A stretch of DNA of 64,000 nt from positions 186,001-250,000 of the forward strand of contig JAMYHL010000067.1 of the NCBI GenBank assembly GCA_025531455.1. Reading direction: 5' to 3'. The notes under the pieces are model-generated. The model had not been told where the DNA came from and made no database searches. It saw only the letters and a list, made by a program, of their open reading frames with translations. The position numbers and the translations under genes were made by a program. This DNA comes from Apiotrichum sp. Y4204. Taxonomy: Eukaryota; Basidiomycota; Tremellomycetes; Trichosporonales; Trichosporonaceae. Numbering within the stretch: the first letter of the stretch is position 1; each line of letters begins with the position of its first letter. Shown here piece after piece: positions 1 through 11,654 of this stretch.

Positions 1-549
1 TCCTCAACACTCGATCCGCGGGCGTCCGAACCGACCTCAGGCTGTGTCGGGCACTGAGCCGTCGCCCTTCTCCCTCCCCTCGCCCTTCCTTGCTTCCCAC
101 TGGCCACTGGTCCTGCCATTCCCACCAGCCACCAATATGCATGGACCTCTCCGATCACGATGCATGGTCCTCCGATCGCGATGAGCCCACCTGGGATCTG
201 TATGGTCCAAGGGCGTGATTCCGGAAACAGCCAATTAATACGTGTATTTATGCCATGGAAGGAAAGCCATGCTGATACTGATAAACTTAAATCAGGGGCA
301 CACGCGCCAGACGCGCCGCGTTCAAGACCTTGATTAGCCTCGGCGCGCACCTCGAGGTTATTTATTATGGTCGCATAGTGATTGTGCAGGGTACTGTACT
401 ACACTCACTACACTCACTCCACACATCTTAACTGTTCATTCAATCGGTTTTATTGATCCATCCTTCTCGTGACTTTCACAAACATCGTCCTCTTCTCTGG
501 TTTCGTGATCACCAACCGTTCAAATAACACCACACCTATCACCGCAGAC
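1..549. other. Upstream region of NSE4; no gene seen
   Basis: I see no convincing coding frame here. Open frames are short and resemble nothing I know. The last 150 bases before the NSE4 start are rich in CACTCA and pyrimidine runs, as expected of a 5' UTR or core promoter. Confidence 0.5.
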
Positions 550-1999
550 ATGGCATCTCCCGGGCCATCACGACCGCGGAGGTCTCGCGCGAGCCGACAT
601 GTCAGCCCACTCCCTAGCAGCGTCGACGCGCCCGAGACGCCGCCATCACAGAACGTGCCCGAGACGCCGCATACCGAAGAGACTGCGAAGAAGAAAGGCC
701 GCCCACGCTTTGAGACGCGTGAAGACTTCTTCCGTGGCCAACCGGCTGAAGTGAAGCGTGCCATTCAAGCGCAGTATGAAGTCCTCAACGATAACATGAA
801 CCGTGAGCTCATGCGCGTCGATCAAGGCGCTGATTAAAAAGGCTCCATTCTTGCCGGCAACGAAATTACCCCACTGATGATGCGTGAAGTGGTTGGGAAG
901 TCAAACAAACTAGTCAAAGATGGTAAGTGGAGAGGCTTATGAAGCTGTAACATTTGCCGGGAGAGGGGGGGGGGGGGGGGAGCACTTTACTGACATTGGG
1001 GCAGTACATGATCCGAATATGGCGCAGCACGACGCTAGGGTAGTGACTGCTCTGAAGGCGATGATCTCCAAGCGAATCCGCAGCGAAGGTACTTATACTG
1101 CCTTTGATGTGGACGAGCTCATTCGGCAGTGAGTGGAATGTGACCGGCGGCATTGCGTGTGCCTCTTTATGTTACTGACGGGCAGCGTCAAAAGGAATCT
1201 CGGTCTGGATGCCATTGAGGGGCAATTTTTGCAAGACGAACTTGCTGATGATGGCGATGGCGATGGAGACGTGGGCCAGCTGCAGTCACAGGCCGAACGC
1301 GAAGACGCGCTTCTCGATTACGCCAACGGTGACGTTTTGGGCGACTGGGCCAAGATTGGCTGGATTGCGGCACGCTACTACCGCCGAGTTCCCGGCGTTG
1401 AGTTCATGAACGGCCCTGTGGAAACCGTGTACCAGAAACGTGCCATTGCACGGCGGCAGACCCAAAAAAATGTTGCCCCAACGACAAGCGTCAAGGAGAT
1501 TGTCCCCGATACAACGCATAAAGTTCGCGACGTTACAGACCAGAATGTTCGAACGGTAAGTATGTCCAGAAGGGTCTCGCTGACATTTTCTTAGGTGTTC
1601 AACGCACTGAGGGCAGTGGATACCGGCAATGGATACAATTATTTCCGCTTGATCATCAACCCCAGGAGCTTCAGTCAATCCGTGGAGAATGCCTTCTATG
1701 TTGCGTTTCTTATCAATGAAGGGAGGGTGGCGGTCGAGTTGACTCCAGAAACTGGAGAGATCACCGTCTGTGAGTACACAATCACATAAAGCACGCCTCT
1801 AACCTCAGTTGCCCGACCAACTCCTTACGACGCGGCAATTGATGGAGTACATCGCTCCAACCATGCGGTGACGGAGTTTACGTTTGACGTTTGGAAGAGG
1901 GCCATCCGCATTTTCAAGATCAAACGAACGACCATCCCGCACCGCGATGACCAAGTCGCAAGGGAACCCGAGTGGCAGACGCGAGCGACTGCAAGCTAG
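550..1999 (+). CDS. NSE4: Non-SMC element 4 (kleisin of the SMC5-SMC6 complex)
   Basis: This is the kleisin bridging the SMC5 and SMC6 heads in the nuclear DNA-repair SMC complex. Six exons give 397 aa: 550-802, 842-922, 1005-1128, 1186-1555, 1595-1769, 1809-1999. The N-terminal part has the kleisin helix region (ITPLMMREVVGKSNKLVKD). The C-terminal Nse4 domain has VPGVEFMNGPVETVYQK, then INPRSFSQSVENAFYVAFL, and near the end the family motif IKRTTIPHRDDQ. Several introns are about 39 nt. The first holds an in-frame TAA at 835-837, so it must be removed to give a full protein; its ctgatt-aaaaag end is a good branch site and acceptor. The second intron contains a run of 16 G. The start is the first ATG in frame (550). 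The family is clear; exon ends were set by frame. Confidence 0.9.
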
Positions 2000-2153
2000 G
2001 TGGTGAGGGCCCCGATGGTGAACTGGGGGTGGGGAGGAAGGAAACTTGTGGTCAGTCGTGTGGATCCCTGGCATGAGTTTGGGCCGAGTGGAGCCAGCAG
2101 ATGCGTGTGCCCCGCACAGCGTGATGATACATGTTCATACATTAGTTGTACAG

Positions 2154-2901
2154 CTACTTTTGGGCGTCGGCGATAGGGTTGGCATGGATGGTAATCTGTA
2201 CATGTTAGTTAGGTGGTGACGAAAGTGCAGCTCGTCGCAGGTGTCCAACTCACTCTCTCAATGCGGACCTCCTTTGTCGGCCGATTCTTTTCGTTGACAG
2301 GCACGCGCTCGATGAGGTCGAGCGTCGAGTCCGCACCATCAATCACGCGCCCAAAGATGGAGTACTTGCCGTCCAGGGACGGCTGCTTTGCGTACGTGAT
2401 GAAGAACTGGGGTGAGCCCAAGCGCCATTGCTCAATTACTTACCTGAGACTTGTTGGTATCCGGCCCAGCATTGGCCATCGCGACGATCCCCCGCGCGTT
2501 AAACTTCCATCAGCGACGAACAGCTGTTATCTTACCTTCAAGGTCTGCCGCACCTCGTCGGGGAACGGCGCGCCATACACGCTCTGCCCGCCCTTGCCCG
2601 TGCCCGTCGGGTCGCCTGTCTGCACCATGAACCCCTTGATATTGCGGTGGAACAGGCAGCCGTCGTAGTATCCCGCGGCTGCGAGCGCGAGAAAGTTCTG
2701 AGAGTTGGTCGGTTACTGTGTGAGCGGAACATACCTCTGCTGTACGCGGGACTGCTTCGCAAAACACCTCGAGCTGACGTTTATCAGCCTACTGGGTGAC
2801 TGTTGTATGATGGCTGGCCGCACGCACCTTTATGTCCCCTAGGGACGTGTGCAGCGTCAAGGACTGTTGTCAGATAAATTGCACTCCTCGGAGCTTACCA
2901 T
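2154..2901 (-). CDS. Peptidyl-prolyl cis-trans isomerase, PPIL3-type cyclophilin
   Basis: A small single-domain cyclophilin, 164 aa from seven exons: 2899-2901, 2828-2863, 2735-2773, 2536-2697, 2444-2503, 2254-2406, 2154-2195. The first coding exon holds only the ATG. The order of motifs is typical of PPIL3 (human is about 161 aa): [46 protein letters not shown], and the terminal [17 protein letters not shown]3-type cyclophilins are nuclear and spliceosome associated. The position of the cyclosporin-contacting Trp of cyclophilin A reads [10 protein letters not shown] here, with no Trp, so weak cyclosporin binding is likely (inference). The intron at 2504-2535 is only 32 nt. The gene converges with NSE4. 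Confidence 0.88.
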
Positions 2902-3206
2902 CTCGATCGAGTTGTGACAATGGCTGGAGGTGTTGGAAGTGAGTCGCTGACAATGTTGAGGGTCGAAGTCTGGCTTGTTGACGACATTCATATCGCACTT
3001 TCAACTTGTGATCATGATAAACCATGATCAACCATGCAACCGCGCAACCAACTTGGAACTTAATTTGGTTCCGTCATCCTTGACTGCTGTCTTCTTCGTA
3101 CCCACATTGCTACTTGCACAATGAATCTCGAAACTACAGAAGCAAATGCAGCTGCTCCCCGCTACTCCATCCAAATACTATACATGCTGCATCACCCTAT
3201 ACACAT

Positions 3207-5412
3207 CTAAAGCTGCTGGACGGTCACTCCCTCGTTGTCCGGGGCGGGGGCATCTGGCACTGGTGTGACGAGCTCAGCCGTCGTCGGCGCGACGCTCTGG
3301 CGCACGGCCTGAACGTCCGCCGTCTGAACCTCGGCCGGGGCCTCACGTGCGCGTTTAAGGAGCTCATCGACTTGTACCAACTGCTTCTGCACACTTATAC
3401 GGTCGCGGAAGAGCTTCTGCTTCTCGAGCTCGAGCTTGCGCTTCTCGTCCTCCAACACGTCCTCGAGTTTCTCGAATAGCGACAGCTTGAGCTCCACTTT
3501 GCGGGCCTGCGCGGCGACAAGGCGCGAGACCAGAGACGAGAGACGTGTCTCCTCGTGACGGGCCAATGAAGAAGCCTTGGCGGCAGCGGCACCAAGGGCA
3601 ACGGAGGCAGCACGCTCCAAGGACGACTTTGACGGTGCGTCGCCGCTCTTCTCCTTGTCACCGTTGACCTCGACCGCGTCCGTGTCCATGGCATCCGGAG
3701 CTGGTGTTTCCGCCTCGGCCTTGACCTCGTCCGTCTTTTGTCGTTTCTCGCCGTCTTCGCTCTCGCCGTTCGCTCCCTCCTTGTCCTTCTCCGATGTCTT
3801 CTCCTCGTCATCGCGCTTGCGCTTAAGGTTCTGCGCCAGCTCTCCCAATGCGCTCTGGGCGGCGGCAGCAGCAACCGCTGGTCCAACAGCGGAGGCAAGG
3901 AAGGTGACAACGCTCATGACCGGGTTCTCGGTAGCCTCAAACGGCATGCCGTTCATACCAGCCTGATAACGGAGGGGACCGAGCTGCGCTCCTGGGTCGG
4001 TCGTAAGGTACTGGTCCTCAATCGGCAGCTGGAGGAACTTGGCGATACACTGCTCTTTGCTGCGAGTGCCAACGTGTTCGGCAACCTTGATCCAGTCGTC
4101 GTCGTACATCTCCACACCTTCGAGGAGGAAGAGCGTCTCCTGGTCGGTCCACTCGGCGCCGGCACCTTGCGAACCCTGCTTGAAAACCTCGTCGTCCAGA
4201 CGCACGAAATCGCCAGAAAACATGGCGGAGGGGAATCGGCCGGAGACGTAACACGAAGGGCAGACGGTGAACTCGCCATCCTTGACCGAGTGATACCGTG
4301 TGCGTGAGCAGTCAGTGCCACAGGTCTCACAGGCGTGGCTTTGCGGGCGGGCGGGAGCGGCACCGTTGGCAGCAGCCTTGGCGGCGTCGGCCTCGGTCGT
4401 CGTCTTGGTAGTGCGAGCGGTGGACGAGTAGATGACCTTGCGGAGGTCAAGGTTGGAAGGGTGGGGCTTCACGTCAGCACCATTGGCCATGGCGCCGAGA
4501 GCGCCAGTACCGGGCTTGGTTCCGGGATGAAGGTTGCTGAGACCCTTGGGAGTGTCGAGAGTAACGCGGAAATGGCCAGTGAAGGGCGGGCCGAGAGGAG
4601 CCGGACGCGTGTCCGGGTCGATCTGGTAGTTGATGAGGCCCCACTGCTCGAGGAACGCATGAACGCGCATAATGGCACCAACATCACCAGCAAGGTTGCG
4701 CCGGCAGGCTGTGACAGTGAGGTACTCTCCCGGGTTGAGGCGGTACGTGTTGATCATAAAGTCGCGGTAGTCCTTGTAGATCGCGGGGGTCTTTGAGCGG
4801 TTCCGCTTGGAGAAAAACTCGGGAAGAGACTTCATCTCGATGGGGTGGATGGTAGAGAGGGAGAACCAGGACGAGTAGCTGGGGATTACGAGCGGATGCG
4901 TTTGGCTTGCGAGGTACGTGGTCGCGAGCGCATGCAGGTCGTTAGGCGAGAGACGGGTCGCATCCGCCGCGGCGGGAGTGGCGCCTTCGCCCTGCTGGTC
5001 TCCACTCGGCGATGCGTTCGTCGCGGCGGCGTTGGACTCTAATGGGTCAGCTCGGAAGTTCAAAACAACAACAAGCAGCGGTCGCGGCACGATGGATGCG
5101 CGGTCTCCAGTTCACCAGCTGGGTTGGTACAGCTTGATTCCCATGCATCCACGCGAACGCGACTCGCGTCGCCCAATACGCACCCTTGTTGGCGCCGTCG
5201 ACATCCATGCTGTCGTTATCGTGTGGGTTGGTGCTAATGTTGGCAATGTCGCCCCCGAACACGGGCTCGCGCTCGCGCTCCTTTCCCGGGGCCGCAGTAA
5301 TGTCGTGGGCCGTGACGTCCCCTGCTGCGACCTCTGCATCCTCGGCTGGCCCAGCAGGCGTTGCGGCGTCCTGTGCCGAGGGGACCTTGAAGGAGATTTT
5401 TGGTGTGGACAT
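3207..5412 (-). CDS. SWI/SNF and RSC complex subunit with SWIRM and SANT domains (Rsc8/Swi3/Ssr2 family)
   Basis: A scaffold subunit of SWI/SNF-type chromatin remodellers, 686 aa from two exons (5184-5412 and 3207-5038) split by a 145-nt intron. An acidic low-complexity N-terminus is followed by the SWIRM domain (from about residue 125; SWFSLSTIHPIEMKSLPEFF). Then come a ZZ/RSC8-type zinc finger (CETCGTDC ... CPSC), a SANT domain (WTDQETLFLLEGVEMYDDDW) and a C-terminal helical, lysine/glutamate-rich coiled coil that in this family mediates dimerisation. Between SANT and the coiled coil lies an acidic KR(K)RDDEEK stretch, a likely nuclear localisation region. The start ATG at 5412 opens a Ser/Ala/Glu-rich segment. 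Fungi may have one or two paralogues; I cannot say whether this one belongs to RSC, SWI/SNF or both. Confidence 0.9.
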
Positions 5413-5862
5413 TGCGGAGGAGTGACGGCACGCTGCCTCTCTGCGATGTGTGGATGGCTGTGGATAAAGATGGATGGGATGTGGATGGTGTTGGTGGGTG
5501 ACTCGGAGGTGCTTGTTGTTGGCAGATGGACGCGACCCGCGCAGTAGGGACGGGCAGCTGGGCTGCAAACAAGGCGCAGGCTGGTGTGCAGCTGTGCAGG
5601 AAAAAGGGACCCCCAAAATGGAACACACCGACCCTCCAAAAATTGGTTCCGTGCACACGCCTAGTCCCGGTAGGCCTGCGACGCGACATGTGAGCGTCAT
5701 AAGCGCCTAAGCTTTGAGACAACCTGACTACTTGCAACCAATGCACCACCCGTAGCATGATTCGTTTATATATAGTTGATACATCGACTCCCGCACACAC
5801 ATCCAGACACGAGCCACAGAGCCGTACAGAGAGCGCAGGGTTAAGAGTTCTGTAAAGCGCGC
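5413..5862. other. Intergenic: RSC8/SWI3 upstream region and 3' side of FAL1
   Basis: About 450 bases between two minus-strand genes. The open frames here extend antisense or read through the RSC8-type 5' leader and have no recognisable product. The half nearer 5413 should hold the promoter and 5' UTR of the remodeller subunit; the half near 5860 should hold the FAL1 3' UTR. Confidence 0.45.
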
Positions 5863-7405
5863 TTAGGTGAAGTCCATGTTCATGGGCATCTCGTCAATCT
5901 CTGCAAGGGTGTCAGTATTGTAGGCGATGATCGAGGCTCGGTACTCACGGCACGAGAAGTACTGCTCGACATCACGCAGAATTCGCACGTCCTCGACCGT
6001 GACGAAGTTGATGGCGACACCCTTGCGTCCGAAGCGACCAGAACGGCCGATACGGTGGAGGTAGTTCTCACGCGAGGTGGGCAGGTCGTAGTTGATGACA
6101 AGCGAAACCTGCTGCACATCGATACCACGCGCCCAGACATCAGTGGTGATGAGGACTCGAGACTGTCCGCCGCGGAACTCGGCCATGATAGCGTCACGCT
6201 CCTTCTGGACCATCTCGCCGTGCATCGATGACACAGTGAAGTTTGCCTCGCGCATCTTCTCTGTCAGCCAGTCGACCTTGCGGCGTGTGTTGCAGAAGAT
6301 GACGGCCTGTGTGATTGTGAGACTGCGGTCAGCATGGCAGCAAGAGGCATCACCTCACGTGTCGTAAAGATCGCAGAGAGTGTCAAACTTCCAGTCCTCC
6401 TTCTCAACAGCGACGAAGAACTGCTTGATACCCTCAAGAGTAAGCTCATCACGCTTGACAAGGATGCGGACGGGGTCGGTCATGAACTTGGTCGTCATCT
6501 CCAGGACATCGTGAGGAAGAGTGGCGGAAACAATTACGACCTGAGTGGCCGGCGGGAGGTAGCGGTAGATGTCGTAGATCTGGTCCTTGAAACCCTTGTT
6601 GAGCAGCTCATCGGACTCATCGAGAATCAACATTTTGATGTCCTTGGTACGCAGGTTCCGGCGACGGATCATGTCGAACACACGACCGGGTGTACCGGAG
6701 ACGACCTGCTGGCCGGCCTCAAGCTTGCGGATGTCCTCGCCGACCGAGGTGCCACCGATACAAGCGTGGCAAGAAACGTTCATGTAGTCACCGAGGGCGA
6801 GGACGACGGTCTGAATCTGAACCGCCAGTTCGCGTGTCGGCGACAGAATAAGGGCCTGCGTCTCACGAATGTTCATGTCGAGCGACTGAAGGGCGGAAAT
6901 GGCAAAAGTCGCAGTCTTACCAGTTCCCGACTGAGCCTGCGCAATGACATCGCGACCGCGGATTATAGGAATAATCGCGCGCTGCTGAATAGCAGAGGGC
7001 TTTTCGAAGTCTACGTGTCAGGAGGATGTCGCAGAAATAGAACGTACTGTAGGCATAGATGCCACGAAGGAGGTCCTCGCGAAGGTTGAGTGCTTCAACT
7101 GGTGGAGGCCGTCAGCAGGTGCGTTGAGGGGACGTTGTTGTCAACTCACAAGTAGGTGCCTGTATGCGGAAGGAGCAAAAGCGCCCATGTCAATGAACAC
7201 CCTTACTCCTTCCGACAAAACGCTGCCATTCTCCACCGGCAGCCTTGAGTAATACGTACGACAGTGACCGACTCGGAGGACTCGAAGACGAGCTTGTCGT
7301 CGCCACTGCAGGTGAGTACGGCCGTACGGCGTAGCATTACTTACGCGTTAAGCTAAGATGTCAGTGTCTGCCTCCTTAAGACCCAATAGGTGTACTTACC
7401 GACAT
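5863..7405 (-). CDS. FAL1: ATP-dependent RNA helicase FAL1 / eIF4A-III
   Basis: DEAD-box helicase of the eIF4A-III/Fal1 group, 394 aa: exon-junction-complex core in many eukaryotes, 18S rRNA processing in yeast. Eight exons: 7400-7405, 7345-7352, 7260-7305, 7150-7159, 7048-7098, 6359-7010, 5949-6322, 5863-5900. Seen: NFEKPSAIQ (Q motif), AQSGTGKT (motif I), PTRELA, TPGR, DESD (motif II), SAT (III), then RGIDVQQ and [13 protein letters not shown] (V, VI), ending in [12 protein letters not shown]. Motif II is DESD rather than DEAD. The N-terminus is assembled from 6-, 8- and 10-nt exons; only with the 8-nt exon does the frame join to read [20 protein letters not shown]. The gene shares a short divergent promoter (7406-7679) with the SF3a60 gene, so two splicing-related genes are transcribed from one spacer. 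Confidence 0.93.
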
Positions 7406-7679
7406 TGTGGATGTTGTCTTGTCGACTGTGTTGTTGTTGTTGTGAATGCTTAGAAAGTCGTCGAATTTAGCGATGACAATGAGGGTTGGTGGTGGAAAGG
7501 AATGCATGCGGGTGGGTGGCGTCAAGCTTCCTTATCGCCGGCTATTACCGTTGTGTGGCATCCATACAATGCCGATGTCAGTCCTCACTCCTCCAAGCCA
7601 CACGCACAACCTCGATTGTGACAAAAGTCGAAAACAACTCATCTAGACCACCAATCTCAACGGCTCATCCTCGCGAGAC

Positions 7680-9422
7680 ATGGACTCGATCATCGAAACA
7701 CAGCGCGCACAACATGAGGCGATAGAGCGCTATGAGCAAGCTCTCGCCGAGGTTCTCATGCAGAACCCTAGGGCGGTAAGTGCTGCACGACACACAATTG
7801 CCAAGAGTCACGTCCTGAACCGCAGCAACGCAACATTACATGGCGCGATCGCACAGCAGCAGAGATTCTCGAGCGCATCGGGGAGCTGAGGCACAATCTG
7901 GTGGAGATGTACGAGGACTTGCCGGGGTAAGTCACTTATAACTTGTTGTTGCGCATCGTATCGCTGACGTACAGATTGCGGCCGACAGAACTCGCTCTTC
8001 TCTCCGCACCGCCTCCGGGTGAGGGTGTGGATGAGTTGGCCGAATTCTACACGCGTTTCGAGGAGATTAAGGACTTCCACAAGAGGAATCCCAATGTGAA
8101 CGCACGCGAGTTCATTGACGGGGTGGATGAGATGGTCAACGGCGACGGCCTTGAGGTTACATATGTCGAGGACCCCGAGACTGGCCACAACCAGAAGATT
8201 GTGACTGATCGTGAGTGTGGTGTTGATTCTATGAACACGTCGCTGACCTCAGCCCTTGACAACCTTTTCTCTGGAGAGGAGGCGTTTGGAAAGCATCTTG
8301 ACCTTTACGAATACCACTCGCAGTACCTCAACCTCAAGGGGTCATCACGTCTGTCATACATTGGCTACCTGGACATGTTGCGTCACGGTCGCGTGGAGCG
8401 CACCCTTGACCTCAAGGAGAAGAGCTACCCGGCATATCTCACATACGTGAAGGGCCTCTACACATATCTCGTCGGATTCTTTGAGCGCGCGCTTCCGCTA
8501 ATCGACATGAAGACGAAGCTGGCGGCGGACGAGGCCAAGTTCGAGGCCGACTGGGAGGCTGGGAAGGTTGAAGAGTGGTCTGAAGGAGGGCCGACAAAGG
8601 TCGCCAACGGCGGAGCAGGGATCTGGTGCCCGTACTGCCAGAAGAACTATTCGAAGCAGACGGTGTACGACGCGCACCTCAAGTCGGACAAGCACAAGAA
8701 GAAGGAGGCAACAGGCAGGGCCGTGTCGCAAGCCGAGGCTGGTGCTTCGGCGGCAGGACCATCATCCTCGTCGCGCGACAAGCACAAGCTTCCAGCACGG
8801 TACACTGTTCTTGTCATGTCGCTTCTTGCCTTCTCCCCAATCCCCGAGCTACTCGCCGAGAGCCGATCCGAGGTCGAGCGTCGAATGGCCCTCACCGCGC
8901 GTGAACGTGAGGCGGAGGTTGTCGAGTCGGAGGAGGCACCGCCACCTGTCGAAGAGGTAATCCGCGCCGAGGAGGATGAGGAGGACGAAGACGGAGCAGT
9001 CTACAACCCGCTCAAGCTCCCGCTCGGCTGGGACGGCAAGCCGATCCCCTTCTGGCTTTACAAACTGCACGGCCTGGGTGTCGAGTTTAAGTGCGAGATT
9101 TGCTCAGACTACGTGTACATGGGACGCAAGGCGTTTGACCGCCATTTCCAGGAGTCGCGCCACGCGTTTGGTATGCGTGCGCTGGGGCTGCCGAACACGC
9201 GTCACTTCCACGAGATAACGAAGATTGCTGATGCGCTTGCTCGTGAGTTCCACAGTGTGCTTCCCTAAAATTCTCGCTAACGTGGCAGTCGCCGACAAGC
9301 TCAAACGTGAAGGAAGGCAGGAGCTCGCAGCGATGGAGAAGGCGGAGGAGTTTGAGGATGCGGACGGGAACGTGTACGACAAGAAGACATACGAGGACCT
9401 GAAGCGCCAGGGCCTCTTGTAG
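7680..9422 (+). CDS. Splicing factor 3A subunit 3 (SF3a60 / Prp9)
   Basis: Subunit of the U2 snRNP SF3a complex needed for pre-spliceosome assembly. Five exons: 7680-7775, 7826-7926, 7975-8210, 8253-9242, 9289-9422, giving 518 aa (human 501). Seen: the N-terminal helical region (MDSIIETQRAQHEAIERYEQ), a first C2H2 finger (WCPYCQKNYSKQTVYDAHL), an acidic linker with PPPVEE, then PLGWDGKPIPFWLYKLHGL. The matrin-type zinc finger follows (CEICSDYVYMGRKAFDRHF), and the conserved RALGLPNTRHFHEIT. The C-terminus DADGNVYDKKTYEDLKRQGLL is diagnostic. ATG 7680 is the first ATG after the short divergent promoter. Confidence 0.93.
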
Positions 9423-9556
9423 AAGAGTTGGTGTGATGAGGGCAAGACTGTGAGGGATCGAGACGACAGACAGAGGAGGCAGCAGATTCACAGACTCTTC
9501 ACATAGTGCAGCATAGAGCACCTGTAGTCGTGATGATTGCATCATATATCTTCTAT

Positions 9557-11654
9557 CTACACGGGCACCTCCCAGTTGCGCACGCACGCGTCGGCGCCAG
9601 CGCTGACAATCTTCGAGTCGGTTTCGAAGTACACGCCAGCAACACCACCGGGGTGCGAGTTCCTAATCACAATATTGCTGGCGATCTTGTCCACGTTCCA
9701 GATGTAGATGCTCTCGTCGGCACCGCCTGACACAATGCGGCGGCCAGACGGGGAGAAGGCCACACTGGCGATGCGACCAGAGTGGAAGGTCCAACGCGAC
9801 GACACGAGGACCTTCTTCTCCTTGACGTCGATAAGCACCAGGCGGCCGGCGGCGTCTCCGGAAGCCAGTAGCGATCCGTCACGGCTGAACGCGAGCGAAA
9901 GGACCTCGCCCTTGTTGTCCTCAAACTCGGCGAGGATAGAGACCTGGCCGCCGCTGACAGAACCGAGGGCTACCTTCTTGGCACCGAGTCCGAAGGCGAC
10001 AATGTCGCCGCTGGAGCTGCCAAATGCGGCGACGGCGGTGGTCGCACCGGGGTGGACGGTCGGAGTACCGTTAGTGGGAGTTATTTCGAGACCAGCAGGA
10101 GACGATACGTAGACAGCGAAAGGGGTAGCCGCGATTCCCGTGGGCTGAGCTTTGGTTGGTGCACTCGCCGTGGTGAAGGCGTCTCCCGAGATGGACGAAA
10201 CCTTGTCATCCCACGCGGTAGAGTACACCTTACCTGTGCCGTCTGACGCAATACCGACGACGCGCGAGGTGTGTCCATTGCCAGACACGTTGACGCATTC
10301 GCCTTCCCTCTCACCGTACGACGCCCCAATGGCGAAGGCCTTGACGCTGCCATCGAAGCTGCCGGTGTAGAAGGTCTGGTTGTCGCCGCTGCCCGACGGG
10401 GTCGCAGCCGTGATGGCCTTTGTTGGGCCGTAGAGCGTGCGCCACTTGTCCGACGCCTCACGGGTGTCAAAGACGTTGAGGTTACCGTTGCCAGACACAG
10501 AGATGACAGTGTTGGGGTTGACGTACACGACGCCGTTCTGCTGCGAGTCCACGTCCGAGCCGATAGTGTAGGTCTGCGCCGCCTTGGACGTGGCGACGTC
10601 CCAGATGGAGACAATACCGTCCGCTCCGGCAGTTGCAAGCTTGGTCGAGTCGCCACTCCAGGAGAGTGCCATGAGACTATTGCCAGCCGCCGAGCCAACA
10701 ATCTCCGACTTGAGGTCACCATCCTTGCCGTCGTAAAAGAACAGCTTGGCATCCGAGCCAACGCTGGCAAAAAGGTCACCGTTGGGCGAGAAGCCTACAT
10801 CACGCACAAAGCGCGTGTGTGTCTGGATCAACTTGTCGTACTTGAACGGCACGGCAGTGTGCATGACAATACTGTTGTCGTCCGAGCCGGACACCGCACG
10901 GAATGGACGCTGGTGGCGCACCGAGATGCAAGTGATTGGCTAGACCGTTAGCATAGTGGATGAAATGTGGTCATGTCATCCTCACCTTTGCGTGGCCAGT
11001 GATCTCACCGCACGTCGAGCCGGAGTCGATAAAGAACGCCGCGCCAAACCTGTTGTCAGCATGACCCAATTGAAACATTCTCCCCACAGAGGTGCTCTCA
11101 ATATCCTCTCCTACTCACTTGCCCTTGCCCTCTCCGCCGACCACGAGGCGCTTGCTCTCGCCGTCCCACGCGAGGTCGTTAATGCGGCCACCAAGCGGGC
11201 GAGCCTCAAGTTTGATAATGTTCTCGGCCGGGTTGGTCGCATCCCAAACACGAACGTTGCCCTGTACATCTCCCGATGCGACATAGAATCCCGAGGGGGA
11301 GAAGCGGGCGACGGTGGTCGTCGTGGTGTGCTCTGCTAGGTCAGCGTGGGGCAGAGAGGGCGACTCACGGGTGTAGGCGTGCGCGAGCGCCGGGTTCTGC
11401 GGTTAGCGCCCATTCCATCTCACAGACGTACGCCAAGATCGCGAATCTAAAGTCAGCTGTGTCCAGAGATGTGCACCTACAATAACGGCGCGGCCGTTGG
11501 TATAGATGAGCTTCTCGCCCTTCGGGTCGACACCGAGCTTGGTGGACTCGGAACGCGCCGTCGCCGGGTTGCACGGGTAGAGGTTGCCTGATGTCAGCGC
11601 TTGCATCGACCTTTCTGATCACCCATCGGGATGCTCACCTGCTTTCCAAGACAT
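9557..11654 (-). CDS. AIP1: Actin-interacting protein 1 (WDR1), WD-repeat cofilin cofactor
   Basis: WD40 double-propeller protein that stimulates cofilin-driven disassembly of actin filaments. Seven exons: 11639-11654, 11481-11587, 11432-11446, 11369-11396, 11119-11335, 10986-11049, 9557-10939, giving 609 aa, the normal family length. Seen: SPSGFYVASGDVQGNVRVWD, IDSGSTCGEITGHAK, GSDDNS in the middle, and near the end VSGGADESIYIWNV and IVSAGADACVRNWEV. Exon 3 is a 15-nt microexon encoding IRDLG; without it the conserved stretch running from the first exons into NPALAHAYT would be broken. It is the second microexon-bearing gene in this part of the window. The 3' end converges on SF3a60 with about 130 bases between. 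Confidence 0.92.

Noticed and set aside
835..837. In-frame TAA in NSE4, which looks like a premature stop
   Set aside because: It lies in a 39-nt intron (803-841) with GTGAG donor, ctgatt branch site and AAG acceptor; removing it restores the conserved kleisin frame.
1809..1871. Apparent frameshift at the end of NSE4 (stop after a PTMR reading)
   Set aside because: This came from reading the last exon in the wrong phase; the split codon at the intron gives the conserved IPHRDD ending.
6334..7089. 251-codon plus-strand frame antisense to FAL1
   Set aside because: Shadow of the helicase exon; no recognisable content.
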